Shown: positions 23,542 to 33,157, counted from the stretch's first letter. The stretch: DNA of 64,000 nucleotides from Tabrizicola soli (GCF_015999335.1 NZ_JAEACP010000012.1:91323-155322), one strand, 5' to 3'. Program-made: numbers and translations. Notes: a model not told the origin generated them from the letters alone.

Positions 23542-26500
23542 CTATTCCGCCGCCGTTGCCAACGGTCTTTGCTCTTGCAGCGCCGCCCGCAGCGCGTCGC
23601 GCCGTTCCATCTGCCGGGCGAAGGCCGTCTCCTTGACCGGACCATAGCCCCGAATCTCCTGCGGCAGGGCCAGAAGTTCGCGCAGGAGCGGCAGGGTTTC
23701 CGCCGAAAGCACCCGCTCGGCGAGATCGAGGTCGGCCTCGTAAAGCGCGATCAGCCGGCGCTCCATCCGGCGGTCGGCGGTATGGCCGAAGGGATCGGCC
23801 CAGGTGCCGCGCAGGCGTTTCAACCGGGCGAGGACGCCGAGGACCGGCAGGATCCAGGGTCCGAACTCGCGCTTGCGAGGGCGGCCGTCTGCAGCCTTGC
23901 CCGGCAGGATCGGCGGGGCGAGGTTCAGGGAGATACGGTAGGGACCTTCGAACTCGGCCTCCAGCCCGGCGCGGAAGGCGGGGTCGGAATAAAGCCGCGC
24001 GACCTCGTATTCGTCCTTGTAGGCCAGGACCTTGGCATAGGTCTCGGCGGCGGTGCGGATCAGGTCCCCGGCCCCGATCCGGTCCGCGGCCCTGCCGATC
24101 CGGTCCAGCCGGGCGCGGTAGCGGTCGGCAAGGGCCGCGTCCTGATAGGCGCGCAAGTGGTCGGCGCGGCGGTCGATCAGCGCCGGAAGCGACGGCGCCT
24201 CGGGCGCCGCCTTCGTACCGGCAAGCGCCGCGACCCGCGCGGGGTCATGCGCCAGGAGCCGGCCCCAGTTGAAGGCATCGGTGGTGGATTGCACCGCCGT
24301 CCCGTTCAGCGCGATGGCCTGCAGGATCGACTCCCGCGCGAGAGGGATCAGGCCAAGTTGCCAGGCATAGCCCACCATCATCAGGTTCGCGCCGATTTCG
24401 TCTCCGGTCAGGCCCCTAGCCAGCGCCGAGAAGTTCAGGAAATTCCGCGACGACCGCGTGGCCTGCGCGACCGAGGCCTCGACCTGCGCCTCCTTGAAGT
24501 CGAAATCTCGGTGGCGGATGAAGTCCGAGACCGGCGTGATGCGGGTGTTCAGCACCACCTCGGTCCGGGCCGGATCGCAGAGAAGGATGCTGTCCTTCGA
24601 CGCCGCGACCACCGAATCCGCCGCCAGCAGCAGATCGGCCGAGCCCGCAGCGATCCGGGGCGCGGCGATCGGCCGGTCGGGGCGCGAGATGCGGACATTG
24701 CTCATCACCGCGCCGCCTTTCTGCGCAAGGCCCGCCATGTCCAGCACCATCGGGATCTTGCCGTCGACATGCGCCGCCATCCCCAGGATCGCGCTGATCG
24801 TCAGCACCCCTGTTCCCCCCACCCCCGCCAGCGCCAGGTTCCAGGCGCGTTCGATCTTCGGCAGTTCCGGCTCGGGCAGGGCCGAGACATCCGCCCCCGC
24901 CTGTGGCCTTGCCTTGCGCAGGGTCGCGCCCCTCACGGTCACGAACGAGGGGCAGAAGCCCTTGAGGCAGGAATAATCCTTGTTGCAGGCCGACTGGTTG
25001 ATCTTGCGCTTGCGGCCGAGGTCGGTCTCCAGCGGCTCGACCGCAACGCAGTTCGACGTCTCCGAGCAATCGCCACAGCCCTCGCAGACCGCCGGATTGA
25101 TCCAGAGGCGGAGGTCGGGGTCCTCCATCTCTCCGCGCTTGCGGCGCCGGCGCTTTTCGGCGGCGCAGGTCTGTTCGTAGACGATGATCGTCACGCCCGG
25201 CACCTCGCGCAGTTCCAGCATCACCGCGTCGATCTCGTCGCGGTGGCGGACCTCGGTGCCCTTGGCCAGGTCGGCGGCGCGATAGGTCTCGGGCTTGTCC
25301 GACATCAGGACGACGCGGGCCACGCGCTCGTTGTGGACCAGGTGGGTGATCTGCTCGGGCGTCAGCACCCCGTCGATCGGCTGGCCGCCGGTCATGGCGA
25401 CGGCGTCGTTGAACAGGATCTTGTAGGTGACATTGGCGCCCGCCGCGACCGACTGGCGGATCGCCATATGGCCCGAGTGGAAATAGGTGCCGTCGCCCAG
25501 ATTGACGAAACGGTGCCTCTCGTCGGTGAAATGCTGGATCGCGGTCCAGGGCACGCCCTCGCCGCCCATCTGCGACAGGGTCTCGGTCCGGCGGTCCATC
25601 CAGATCGCCATGTAATGGCAGCCGATCCCCGCCATGGCCGTCGATCCCTCCGGCACGCGGGTCGAGGTGTTGTGCGGGCAGCCGGCGCAGTAATAGGGCA
25701 CGCGCAGCACGGGGGGCACATGGCCGGCCGCCCGCGCCTCGGCCCGGTGCAGCGCCTCGGCCCGCGCGCGCAGATGGGCGGCAAGGCTTTCGGGCAGGTC
25801 CAGCCGCAGAAGCCGCTCGGCGATGGCCCCGGCCACCCGCGCCACCGTCAGCCCGGCGGAAAGGCTGAGGAACGGCTGGTCCTTCTCGTCGAACTTGCCG
25901 ACGATGCGCGGGCGCACGTCGCTGCGCCAGTTGAACAGCTCCTGCTTGATCTGGTTCTCGATGATCTCGCGGCGTTCCTCGACGACCAGCACCTCCTCCA
26001 GCCCCTGCGAGAAGGCGCGGATGCCCTCGGGTTCCAGCGGCCAGGGCATGCGCACCTTGTAGAGCCGTAGCCCGATCACCGCCTGCTCCGCCGCGCCCAG
26101 GCCCAGTTCGGCCAGCGCCTGCCGCACGTCCTCATAGGCCTTGCCCGAGGCGACGATCCCGAAGCGGTCGCGGCCATGGGTGGTGATCAGCCGGTCCACC
26201 CCGTTGGCGCGGGCGAAGGCGATGGCGGCATAGCCCTTGTGCTCCTGCAACCGCTCGTCCTGCACCAGCGGCGGATCGGGCCAGCGCAGGCCGAGGCCGC
26301 CGGGCGGCAGCGCGAAGTCCGGGGGCAGCACGAATTGCCGCGCCTCCTGCGCCAGGTCCACGACCGAGGAGATCTCGACCGTCTCCGAGATCACCTTGAA
26401 GCCGACCCAGCAGCCCGAGAAGCGCGACATGGCGATGCCCAGCAGACCCATCTCCAGGAATTCATGGATCGACGAGGGGTAGAGCATCGGCATCAGCGCC

Positions 26501-26985
26501 GAGATGAAGGCATGGTCCGACTGGTGCGGGATCGAGCTGGACTTGCAGGTGTGGTCATCCCCCGCGATCGCCAGCACGCCGCCATGCGGGGCGGTGCCCG
26601 CCGCATTCGCGTGCTTGAACACATCGCCCGAGCGATCCACGCCCGGACCCTTGCCATACCAGATGCCCAGGACCCCGTCCTTGCGTGCGCCCTTCGACAG
26701 ATGCACCTGCTGGCTGCCCCAGACCGCCGTGGCCGCCAGGTCTTCGTTCAGGCCCGGCTGGAACACCACCCCGTGCCGGTCCAGGAACTTCCGCGCCTTG
26801 ACCAGCTGCTGGTCATAGCCGCCCAGGGGAGAGCCGCGATAGCCCGAGATGAAACAGCCCGTGTCCAGCCCCGCCGCCCGGTCGCGGCGCATCTGGGTCA
26901 TGGGCAGGCGGACCAGGGCTTGCGTCCCGGTCATGAAGACCGAACCCGCCTCGGCCGCGTATTTGTCGTCAAGCGAGATGGCCAT
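23542..26985 (-). CDS. Indolepyruvate/2-oxoacid:ferredoxin oxidoreductase, single-chain
   Basis: 1147-residue fused enzyme that oxidatively decarboxylates 2-oxoacids to acyl-CoA with ferredoxin as acceptor. Order: N-terminal pyrimidine-binding domain (CFISGYRGSPLGGYDQQL); a central thiamine-diphosphate region with GIGCHYMAIWMD, NLGDGTYFHSG and NDAVAMTGGQPIDG; a 4Fe-4S region with CEGCGDCSETSNC and CNKDYSCLKGFCPSF; and a C-terminal gamma domain (GVGGTGVLTISAILG, AQKGGAVMSNVRIS). Automatic annotation would say indolepyruvate, but it is the first gene of a complete leucine operon and is divergent from an Lrp-type regulator. A branched-chain 2-oxoacid substrate is a real alternative. The start at 26985 is taken from the conserved N-terminus. 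Confidence 0.9.
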   Translation of the reverse strand: MAISLDDKYAAEAGSVFMTGTQALVRLPMTQMRRDRAAGLDTGCFISGYRGSPLGGYDQQLVKARKFLDRHGVVFQPGLNEDLAATAVWGSQQVHLSKGARKDGVLGIWYGKGPGVDRSGDVFKHANAAGTAPHGGVLAIAGDDHTCKSSSIPHQSDHAFISALMPMLYPSSIHEFLEMGLLGIAMSRFSGCWVGFKVISETVEISSVVDLAQEARQFVLPPDFALPPGGLGLRWPDPPLVQDERLQEHKGYAAIAFARANGVDRLITTHGRDRFGIVASGKAYEDVRQALAELGLGAAEQAVIGLRLYKVRMPWPLEPEGIRAFSQGLEEVLVVEERREIIENQIKQELFNWRSDVRPRIVGKFDEKDQPFLSLSAGLTVARVAGAIAERLLRLDLPESLAAHLRARAEALHRAEARAAGHVPPVLRVPYYCAGCPHNTSTRVPEGSTAMAGIGCHYMAIWMDRRTETLSQMGGEGVPWTAIQHFTDERHRFVNLGDGTYFHSGHMAIRQSVAAGANVTYKILFNDAVAMTGGQPIDGVLTPEQITHLVHNERVARVVLMSDKPETYRAADLAKGTEVRHRDEIDAVMLELREVPGVTIIVYEQTCAAEKRRRRKRGEMEDPDLRLWINPAVCEGCGDCSETSNCVAVEPLETDLGRKRKINQSACNKDYSCLKGFCPSFVTVRGATLRKARPQAGADVSALPEPELPKIERAWNLALAGVGGTGVLTISAILGMAAHVDGKIPMVLDMAGLAQKGGAVMSNVRISRPDRPIAAPRIAAGSADLLLAADSVVAASKDSILLCDPARTEVVLNTRITPVSDFIRHRDFDFKEAQVEASVAQATRSSRNFLNFSALARGLTGDEIGANLMMVGYAWQLGLIPLARESILQAIALNGTAVQSTTDAFNWGRLLAHDPARVAALAGTKAAPEAPSLPALIDRRADHLRAYQDAALADRYRARLDRIGRAADRIGAGDLIRTAAETYAKVLAYKDEYEVARLYSDPAFRAGLEAEFEGPYRISLNLAPPILPGKAADGRPRKREFGPWILPVLGVLARLKRLRGTWADPFGHTADRRMERRLIALYEADLDLAERVLSAETLPLLRELLALPQEIRGYGPVKETAFARQMERRDALRAALQEQRPLATAAE

Positions 26986-27167
26986 GCGCGCGTCCTTTCT
27001 CTCGGACCCCCTGTGGCAACACTCTAGGACCGGCCGACGGGACAAGGTCTCTATTGCTGACCTGCTTGTCGGCGACCTTGGAACACCGTACCTGTTCCTT
27101 GCGTCTTCAAGGCAATATGGTGCTCTGTCGGGCGAGTTTCCACCTGCCTGTCGCTTGAGGAGGAAAG

Positions 27168-27626
27168 ATGCAGCTGGACGAACCCGACCGCCGCATCCTG
27201 CGTGCCCTGCAGGATGAGCCCGAACTGACCCTGCGCGAGCTGGGCGAGGTCACCGGCCTCAGCCATTCCCCGTGCTGGCGGCGGCTCAAACGGTTGCAGG
27301 ACGAGGGGGCGATCAGCCCGAAGCGCTTCGTCGTCGATCCCGAGGCGGTGGGCTTCGAGATCCTGGTCCTGTGCTTCGTCAAGATCTCGCACCACCAGCG
27401 CGACCGCCTGCGCGCCTTCGAGGAGGCGGTGGTCAAGGTGCCCGAGGTCATGCAGTGCCATTCGCTGACCGGCGAATACGACTATGTGCTGCAGGTCGTG
27501 GCGACCAGCGTGCGGGACTACGAGGCAACGGTGAAGAACGCGCTGGTCGAGTTGCCCAATGTGCAGTCGATCAACACCAGCTTCACGTTGAAGCGGGTCA
27601 AGCACACGCTGAACGTGCCGGTCTAG
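27168..27626 (+). CDS. Lrp/AsnC family transcriptional regulator
   Basis: 152-residue feast/famine regulator. The N-terminal helix-turn-helix is LRELGEVTGLSHSPCWRRLKRL, and the C-terminal RAM (ligand-binding) domain includes CHSLTGEYDYVLQVV. A good ribosome site (GAGGA) precedes the ATG. It is divergent from the 2-oxoacid:ferredoxin oxidoreductase/leucine operon with 182 bases between, so it is the obvious candidate to control that operon in response to an amino acid. The effector cannot be read from the sequence. Confidence 0.9.
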   Translation: MQLDEPDRRILRALQDEPELTLRELGEVTGLSHSPCWRRLKRLQDEGAISPKRFVVDPEAVGFEILVLCFVKISHHQRDRLRAFEEAVVKVPEVMQCHSLTGEYDYVLQVVATSVRDYEATVKNALVELPNVQSINTSFTLKRVKHTLNVPV

Positions 27627-27691
27627 AAATCCGCCTTCAGTCCGCGCGGGCGCCGGTGCATCCTGTGCGCAGGACGCAAGGGAGGTAAAGG

Positions 27692-28333
27692 ATGCGCACA
27701 TTGCTGCTTTACGGCGACAGCAACACCCATGGCACGCTGCCGATGGAGGGGCTTGGGGCCTCGGGCCGTTTCCCGCGCGACGACCGCTGGCCGGGACGGC
27801 TGGCGAAGCTCCTGCCCGATTGGGAGGTGATCGCCGAGGGGCATCCGGGTCGCACCACGCTGCATGACGACCCGGTCGAAGGGGCGCATCGCAACGGCTT
27901 GACGGTGCTGCCCGCGATCCTGGAAAGCCACCGGCCGGTGGATGTGGTCCTTCTGATGCTGGGGACCAATGACCTGAAGGCGCGGTTCTCGGTCACCGCA
28001 AGCGACATCGCCCTGTCGCTGGAGCGGCTGGTGCGCGTGATCCGCGCCTCGGAGGCGGGGCCGGGGCGGGGGGCTCCGGACGTGCTTCTGGTGGCGCCGC
28101 CGCCGATTGCCGAGGTCGGTTGCCTTGCCGGCATGTTCGCCGGCGGCGCGGCGAAGTCGCAGGGCCTTGCGGCCGAGATCCGGGCAGCGGCGGCGCGGCT
28201 GGCGGTGCCGTTCCTGGATGCGGGCGCGGTGGTCCAGGTCTCGCCCATCGACGGGATCCACTATGACCCCGAGGCGAATCCGGCGTTGGCCGAAGCCTTC
28301 GCTGTCGCAATCCGCCACTATTTCCCCGGTTGA
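27692..28333 (+). CDS. SGNH/GDSL-type hydrolase (arylesterase-like)
   Basis: 213-residue SGNH-fold esterase. Block I is LLYGDSNTHG (nucleophile serine), block III is MLGTNDLK, and block V with the catalytic Asp-x-x-His is SPIDGIHYDPEAN. No signal peptide is visible, so it should be cytosolic. The ATG at 27692 follows GGGAGGTAAAGG. Short acyl or aryl esters are the usual substrates of this subgroup, but specificity is not determinable. It is followed 62 bases later on the same strand by a Rieske oxygenase. Confidence 0.85.
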   Translation: MRTLLLYGDSNTHGTLPMEGLGASGRFPRDDRWPGRLAKLLPDWEVIAEGHPGRTTLHDDPVEGAHRNGLTVLPAILESHRPVDVVLLMLGTNDLKARFSVTASDIALSLERLVRVIRASEAGPGRGAPDVLLVAPPPIAEVGCLAGMFAGGAAKSQGLAAEIRAAAARLAVPFLDAGAVVQVSPIDGIHYDPEANPALAEAFAVAIRHYFPG

Positions 28334-28395
28334 GGTCGGGATCGAACTTGCCTGCGCCGGGCTTCGACCGCAGGATCGGTCGGGGAGGACCAGCC

Positions 28396-29529
28396 ATGAC
28401 CAGCCACGATACTGCCCTTGCCGCCATCGCCGAGTTGCGCGCCAATGTCTCGGTGCCCTTCGAGCGTGCCCAGGCGATGCCGAAGGCGGTCTATACCTCG
28501 CCCGATTTCGCCCGCGCCGAACAGGAGCATATCTTCGCGAAGGAATGGCTTTGCGCCGGCCGGGCCGATGCGCTGGCCAATCCCGGCGACTATCTGACGA
28601 TGAACATCGCCGGCGAGCCGGTGATCATCCTGCGCGACCGCGAAGGCGCCCTGCGCGGCATGTCCAACGTCTGCCGGCACCGGATGAGCACGTTGCTGGA
28701 GGGCCGGGGCAATGTACGCTCGATCGTCTGTCCCTACCACGCCTGGACCTACAATCTGGACGGCAGCCTGCGCGGCGCCCCGGCGATGGCGCGGAACGAG
28801 GGCTTCTGCAAGGAGGACGTGAAGCTTCCGGCGGTCCGGGTCGAGGACTGGCAGGGCTGGATCATGGTCACGCTGAACCCCGATGCCCCGCCGGTGGCCG
28901 AGCGTCTGGCGGGAGTTGACCGGCTGGTCGGCCACCTGCCGATGGCGGACTACCGCGAGGTCTTCCGCGAGGAGTTCCGCTGGGACACCAACTGGAAGGT
29001 GCTGGCCGAGAACTTCATGGAAAGCTACCACCTGCCGGTCTGCCATTCCGGCACCATCGGCGGGGCCTCGGACCTGAACAAGATGGAATGCCCCGAGGGC
29101 GAGGAGGCCTTCAACCATCACTGGATCATCAAGAACGACCTGGTGCCCCTGGCGCTGGCGCACCCGTCGAACACCGCGCTTCAGGGCGATGACCGCCGGA
29201 TCACCTGGCTTCTGGCGATCTACCCCGCGCTCCTCATCACCCTGACGCCGGGCTATTTCTGGTATCTCTCGCTGACGGCCGACGGCCCGGGCTCGGTCCG
29301 GGTGCTGTTCGGCGGCGGGATGAGCAAGGAATGGATGGCCGACCCCGAGGCGGAGCGGCATCTGGCGTCGGTGAAGGCGCTGCTGGACGACGTCAACGTC
29401 GAGGACAAGGGCTGCGTCGAGAAGGTCTGGAAGGGGCTGTGCGCCGGCATGTCCTCGCCCGGCGCGCTCAGCCATCTGGAGCGGCCGAACTACGATTTCG
29501 CCCGCTACATCGCCAGCCGGATGCCGTAG
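28396..29529 (+). CDS. Rieske non-heme iron oxygenase, alpha subunit
   Basis: 377-residue ring-hydroxylating-type oxygenase. The Rieske [2Fe-2S] ligands are in CRHRMSTLL and CPYHAWTYNLDG. The mononuclear iron histidines are in NFMESYHLPVCHSGT, preceded by the bridging acidic residue region. Proteins of this size and motif include choline, carnitine and glycine-betaine mono-oxygenases as well as aromatic dioxygenases; the substrate here is open. No reductase gene is adjacent, so an electron donor must be encoded elsewhere. The ATG at 28396 was chosen for its GGAGGACCAGCC ribosome site. Confidence 0.88.
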   Translation: MTSHDTALAAIAELRANVSVPFERAQAMPKAVYTSPDFARAEQEHIFAKEWLCAGRADALANPGDYLTMNIAGEPVIILRDREGALRGMSNVCRHRMSTLLEGRGNVRSIVCPYHAWTYNLDGSLRGAPAMARNEGFCKEDVKLPAVRVEDWQGWIMVTLNPDAPPVAERLAGVDRLVGHLPMADYREVFREEFRWDTNWKVLAENFMESYHLPVCHSGTIGGASDLNKMECPEGEEAFNHHWIIKNDLVPLALAHPSNTALQGDDRRITWLLAIYPALLITLTPGYFWYLSLTADGPGSVRVLFGGGMSKEWMADPEAERHLASVKALLDDVNVEDKGCVEKVWKGLCAGMSSPGALSHLERPNYDFARYIASRMP

Positions 29530-29568
29530 GGGCTTGACCCCGGCGCAGGAGGCGTCACCTATCCGGGC

Positions 29569-30276
29569 ATGACGCAACATGCCCTGATCGTGGCGCACGG
29601 CCAGCCCTCGGACCCCCTGACCGCCGCCCGCGCACTGGAGGCGCTGGCGGCGCGGGTGCAGACCCTCCTGCCGGACTGGGAGGTCGCGGCCGCGACGCTG
29701 GCCGAACCGGGCGCGCTGGCCCGGGCGGTGGCGGGGCGGCCGGGTGGGGTGGTCTTTCCGATGTTCATGGCCGGGGGCTGGTTCACCCGGGTGCAGATCC
29801 CGGCGAAGCTGGCCGAGGCCGGGGCGGGGGCGCGGTCCGGACTTTGGACGGTGCTGGAGCCCTTCGGCTGCGACCCCGCCGTCCACGACCTCTGCGTCGC
29901 TCTGGCACGCGAGGCGGGCGGGCGCGAGGTGATCCTGGCGGCGCACGGCTCGTTCAAGTCGCCCGCACCGTCGCAGATCGCGGGGCATGTGGCGGAACGC
30001 ATCGCGGCCGAGACCGGCGCGCGTGTCCGGTCGGGCTTCATCGACCAGGAGCCGCAGCTTTCCTCCCTGACCGGGATGGCGGGCGTCTGCCTGCCGTTCT
30101 TCGCGGCCGGAGGCGGCCATGTCAGCGACGACATTCCCGCCGCGCTGGCGAAGGCGGGGTTCCAGGGGCGGATCCTGCCGCCGGTGGGGCTGGACCCGCG
30201 GGTGCCGGAGATCGTTGCGGCGGCGATCGCACGGCGGGTGCCGGTCTGTTCCGGGGCCTGCCGGTGGGTGCGGTGA
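29569..30276 (+). CDS. CbiX/SirB-like chelatase-fold protein
   Basis: 235-residue protein with two halves of a chelatase-type fold. ALIVAHGQPSD at the N-terminus and VILAAHGSFKSP near residue 120 both have the His-Gly of the CbiX/SirB metal-insertion site, and SFIDQEPQLSS-like and VCLPFFAAGGGHVSDDIP blocks follow. The family includes sirohydrochlorin chelatases, but many members in Rhodobacterales stand outside cobalamin or sirohaem operons, as this one does. It follows the Rieske gene by 39 bases. Whether it supplies a metal centre to the oxygenase is unknown. Confidence 0.75.
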   Translation: MTQHALIVAHGQPSDPLTAARALEALAARVQTLLPDWEVAAATLAEPGALARAVAGRPGGVVFPMFMAGGWFTRVQIPAKLAEAGAGARSGLWTVLEPFGCDPAVHDLCVALAREAGGREVILAAHGSFKSPAPSQIAGHVAERIAAETGARVRSGFIDQEPQLSSLTGMAGVCLPFFAAGGGHVSDDIPAALAKAGFQGRILPPVGLDPRVPEIVAAAIARRVPVCSGACRWVR

Positions 30277-30278
30277 CC

Positions 30279-30320
30279 AAAATCCTTCGAAGGATTTTGC
30301 AAATTTCTTCGAAGAAATTT
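30279..30320. terminator. Two tandem perfect palindromes (bidirectional terminator)
   Basis: AAAATCCTTCGAAGGATTTT (30279-30298) and AAATTTCTTCGAAGAAATTT (30301-30320) are each fully self-complementary, share a TTCGAA core and are 2 bases apart. They lie between convergent genes, so either or both can end transcription from each side. Confidence 0.8.
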
Positions 30321-30331
30321 GGTCCCCGGCC

Positions 30332-31720
30332 TCAGACCGTGTGCAGGTAGAGGTCGAAGTCCACCTCGCTGACCGTCCGCATCACACGTGCATATTCCGC
30401 CGCCATGATCGCGGTGAAGGTGCGGTGCATGTCCTCGCCCAGGGCGTTCTTCAGGAAATCCGACCGTTTCGCCGCGTCGATGGCGGATTTCCAGTCCGAC
30501 GGGATGCCGGCGTTGTCCTCGTCGGCATAGCCGTTGCCGGTGGTCTCGGGGCCGGGGTCGATCTGCTCCTTCATGCCCTTGCGCACGCCCGCCAGTACGG
30601 TCGCGGCCACCAGATAGGGATTGGCGTCCACCCCCGCCGGGCGATGCTCGATCCGCCGGGCCTTGATCTCTCCCGCCGGGATCCGCAGCGCGACCGAGCG
30701 GTTGTTGACGCCCCAGGTCGGGCTGACGGGCGCATAGGACTGGCTCGCGAAGCGCCGCCACGAATTCGCATGGGGCGCGAAGACCAGCATCGATTCGCCC
30801 ATCGTCTGTTTCAGGCCGCCGAGGGCATGCAGGATCGTGGGGTTCCACTTGCCCTCTTCCGCCTCGACGAAGACGTTCTTCCCCGCATCGTCCAGCATCG
30901 AGACGTGGAAATGCATCCCCGACCCGGCGTAGTTCTCGTTCGGCTTGGCCATGAAGCAGGCCACCACGCCATGCGCGCGCGCCTGCGCTCGGACGATGCG
31001 CTTCAGCCGCATCAGGTCGTCGGCTGCCTGCATCACGTCGGTGCGGTAGTGCAGCGTCAACTCGTACTGGCCGGGGGCATATTCCGAGATCAGCGTCTCG
31101 GCCTTGATGCCCGCCTTTTCGGCCCCGGCGTAGATGTCGGAGAACAAGGGCAGCATCCCGTGCAGATGATCGACGGAATAGACCTCGGTCTTGCGGCTGG
31201 ACCGGCGGTCGAGCACGTCGCGGGCGGGCTGCATCTTGCCGTCGGGGCCGCGCTCCGGGTCGAGCAGGAAGAACTCCAGTTCGAAGGCGCCGGCAGGGTG
31301 CAGGCCGTCCTGCGCAAGGAGGTCCACCTGCCGCTGCATCGCGTGGCGGGGGTCCGAGGTCATCGGCGCGCCATCGAGCGTATACATCGACATGAACACC
31401 TCGCCGCGCGGCGGCTGGGTGTTGTGCAGCGGCTTCAGCGTGCCGGGGATCGGCCAGGCGCGCAGGTCGCCGTCGCCCTGGTCCCAGATGAGACCCGTCT
31501 CGTGCACGTCCTCGCCGCAGATGTCGAGGCCGAGGATCGAGATCGGCAGATGGCGGCCATTGTTGTAAAAGGACAAAAGCTCATGCCGGCGGATGATCTT
31601 GCCCCGGCCGATGCCGTTGGCGTCGTGCAGGATGATGTCAAAAGCCTCGATCTCGGGATGGGCTTCGAGAAAGGCTTCCGCCTCGGCTGCGGTGGAACCG
31701 GAGGGGCTGGTCGTGGTCAT
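30332..31720 (-). CDS. Glutamine-synthetase family ligase (gamma-glutamylpolyamine synthetase-like)
   Basis: 462-residue GS-fold ligase with beta-grasp and catalytic domains: EYAPGQYELTLHY (metal-binding glutamates), GSGMHFHVSML (ATP site), and NNRSVALRIP followed by RIEHRPAGVDANPYL. It lacks the adenylylation-tyrosine block of GlnA and is closer in character to GlnT/PuuA-type enzymes that attach glutamate to amines. Its ATG lies 2 bases after the stop of an aminotransferase gene, and the two probably act in one amine-degradation route. The specific amine is unknown. Confidence 0.85.
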   Translation of the reverse strand: MTTTSPSGSTAAEAEAFLEAHPEIEAFDIILHDANGIGRGKIIRRHELLSFYNNGRHLPISILGLDICGEDVHETGLIWDQGDGDLRAWPIPGTLKPLHNTQPPRGEVFMSMYTLDGAPMTSDPRHAMQRQVDLLAQDGLHPAGAFELEFFLLDPERGPDGKMQPARDVLDRRSSRKTEVYSVDHLHGMLPLFSDIYAGAEKAGIKAETLISEYAPGQYELTLHYRTDVMQAADDLMRLKRIVRAQARAHGVVACFMAKPNENYAGSGMHFHVSMLDDAGKNVFVEAEEGKWNPTILHALGGLKQTMGESMLVFAPHANSWRRFASQSYAPVSPTWGVNNRSVALRIPAGEIKARRIEHRPAGVDANPYLVAATVLAGVRKGMKEQIDPGPETTGNGYADEDNAGIPSDWKSAIDAAKRSDFLKNALGEDMHRTFTAIMAAEYARVMRTVSEVDFDLYLHTV

Positions 31721-31722
31721 TT

Positions 31723-33096
31723 TCAGTCTGCCTGGAAAAGGTCGGAAAGGATGGCGTCGAAGCTGGCAATCAGGCGGTCGACCTGGGCCTTCTTCGTCGC
31801 GGGGCTGATCAGCATCATGTTGTGGAAGGGCGCGATGAGCGTGCCGCGGTTGATGAGGCCGGTGTGGATCGCGGCCTCCACCTGCGGCTGGTGGGCGTAA
31901 CCCGCCTGCGTCCCGTTCTTCAGGGGGCCGGGGGCGCAGATGAACTCCACCCGCGCGCCGACGCGGACGACGTGCCAGGGGGCCTTGTGCCTGTCGATGA
32001 CCCTGGCGAGGCCACGGGACAGGCGCTCGGCCAGCTTCTCCATATGGGCGTAGTTTTCCGGGGTCATCACTTCGGACAGGTTGGCGACGAGGCAGGCGAA
32101 CTGCATCGGGTTGGCGGAAAGCGTGGTGCCCATGCCGCTGCGGCCGGGCGCGCGCCGTGCGTTCGCCTCCTCGTACCGCTGCGCGGTCTCGTCGGTCAGG
32201 CCCCAGACGGCGGTCGGCATCCCCCCGGCAACGCATTTGCCGACGACGAAGATGTCGGGGCTGAGGGAATGGACGCGGGTATAGCCGCCGAGGCCGGAGG
32301 AGATGGTGTGCGTCTCGTCCATGATGAGAAGCGCGCCGTATTGTTTCGACAGGCGGCGCAGGCCGTCGTGGAAGCCGGGGTCGGGCAGGACCATGCAGGA
32401 GTTGGTCATCACCGGCTCGGTCAGGATCGCGGCGACGTCGCCCTTGGCGAGCGCGGCCTCGACGCTGGCCAGGTCGTTGAATTCGCAGGCGACGGCGGTC
32501 TGCGTCAGGTCGGCCACCTGGCCGAGAAGACCCGGGGAGTTCACCGTGACCCCGTTTTCCAGCGAGACGAAGCTGTCGTCCACCGTGCCGTGGTAGCAGC
32601 CGTTGAACACCAGGACCTTGGGCTTGCCGGTGATCGCCCGGGCGACGCGGAGGGCGAAGCGGTTGGCGTCGGTGGCGGTGGTGGCGATCTGCCAGCGGAA
32701 GGGACCGAAACGCTCGGTCAGGAGGCGGCCTGCCTCCAGCGCGGCTTCCGTGGGGAGCATGTAGGTCAGGCCGCGCCGGGCCTGCTGGCGGATCGCCCTG
32801 GCGACGGGGGCGGGGGAGTGGCCGAACATCGAGCCGGTGTCGCCGAGGCAGAAGTCGTCCAGCGTCACGCCGTCGATATCCTCGATCCGCGCGCCTTGGG
32901 CGCGGGCGACCAGCGGCAGATGCGGCATCGGCCAGTCGGCCATCCAGTGCATCGGCACGCCGCCAAGGAAGTGCCGCGATCCTTCGGCCAGCGCCTTCCG
33001 GGCCTTCGGGCGGGCCTTGGCGTAGATCCCGGCCTCACGCCTGGCGAAAGCGGCCAGGCGGTCCTGGCGGATACCGGCGATCATCTCGTCTGACAA
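31723..33096 (-). CDS. Class III (PLP-dependent) aminotransferase
   Basis: 457-residue fold-type I class III transaminase. The cofactor aspartate is in LLIMDETHTISSGLGG and the Schiff-base lysine in FVVGKCVAGGMPTAVWG. FGHSPAPVARAIRQQ and VFNGCYHGTVDDSF are typical of the glutamate-1-semialdehyde aminomutase-like subgroup. It is too long, and in the wrong context, for HemL. The pairing with a gamma-glutamylamine-type ligase suggests deamination of an omega-amino compound. It is transcribed first, with the ligase immediately behind it. Confidence 0.87.
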   Translation of the reverse strand: MSDEMIAGIRQDRLAAFARREAGIYAKARPKARKALAEGSRHFLGGVPMHWMADWPMPHLPLVARAQGARIEDIDGVTLDDFCLGDTGSMFGHSPAPVARAIRQQARRGLTYMLPTEAALEAGRLLTERFGPFRWQIATTATDANRFALRVARAITGKPKVLVFNGCYHGTVDDSFVSLENGVTVNSPGLLGQVADLTQTAVACEFNDLASVEAALAKGDVAAILTEPVMTNSCMVLPDPGFHDGLRRLSKQYGALLIMDETHTISSGLGGYTRVHSLSPDIFVVGKCVAGGMPTAVWGLTDETAQRYEEANARRAPGRSGMGTTLSANPMQFACLVANLSEVMTPENYAHMEKLAERLSRGLARVIDRHKAPWHVVRVGARVEFICAPGPLKNGTQAGYAHQPQVEAAIHTGLINRGTLIAPFHNMMLISPATKKAQVDRLIASFDAILSDLFQAD

Positions 33097-33157
33097 TTCG
33101 GGCCTCGCGGGGTTGCTGGCCGTATATGCGACATAATTTGATCAAAAAGCAAGCGGT

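Noticed and set aside
22522..26070. 1182-codon open frame on the plus strand opposite the leucine operon
   Set aside because: It is rich in Arg, Gly, His, Asp and Pro with no motif, as expected for the antisense of GC-rich coding DNA; the minus-strand genes carry complete family motifs.
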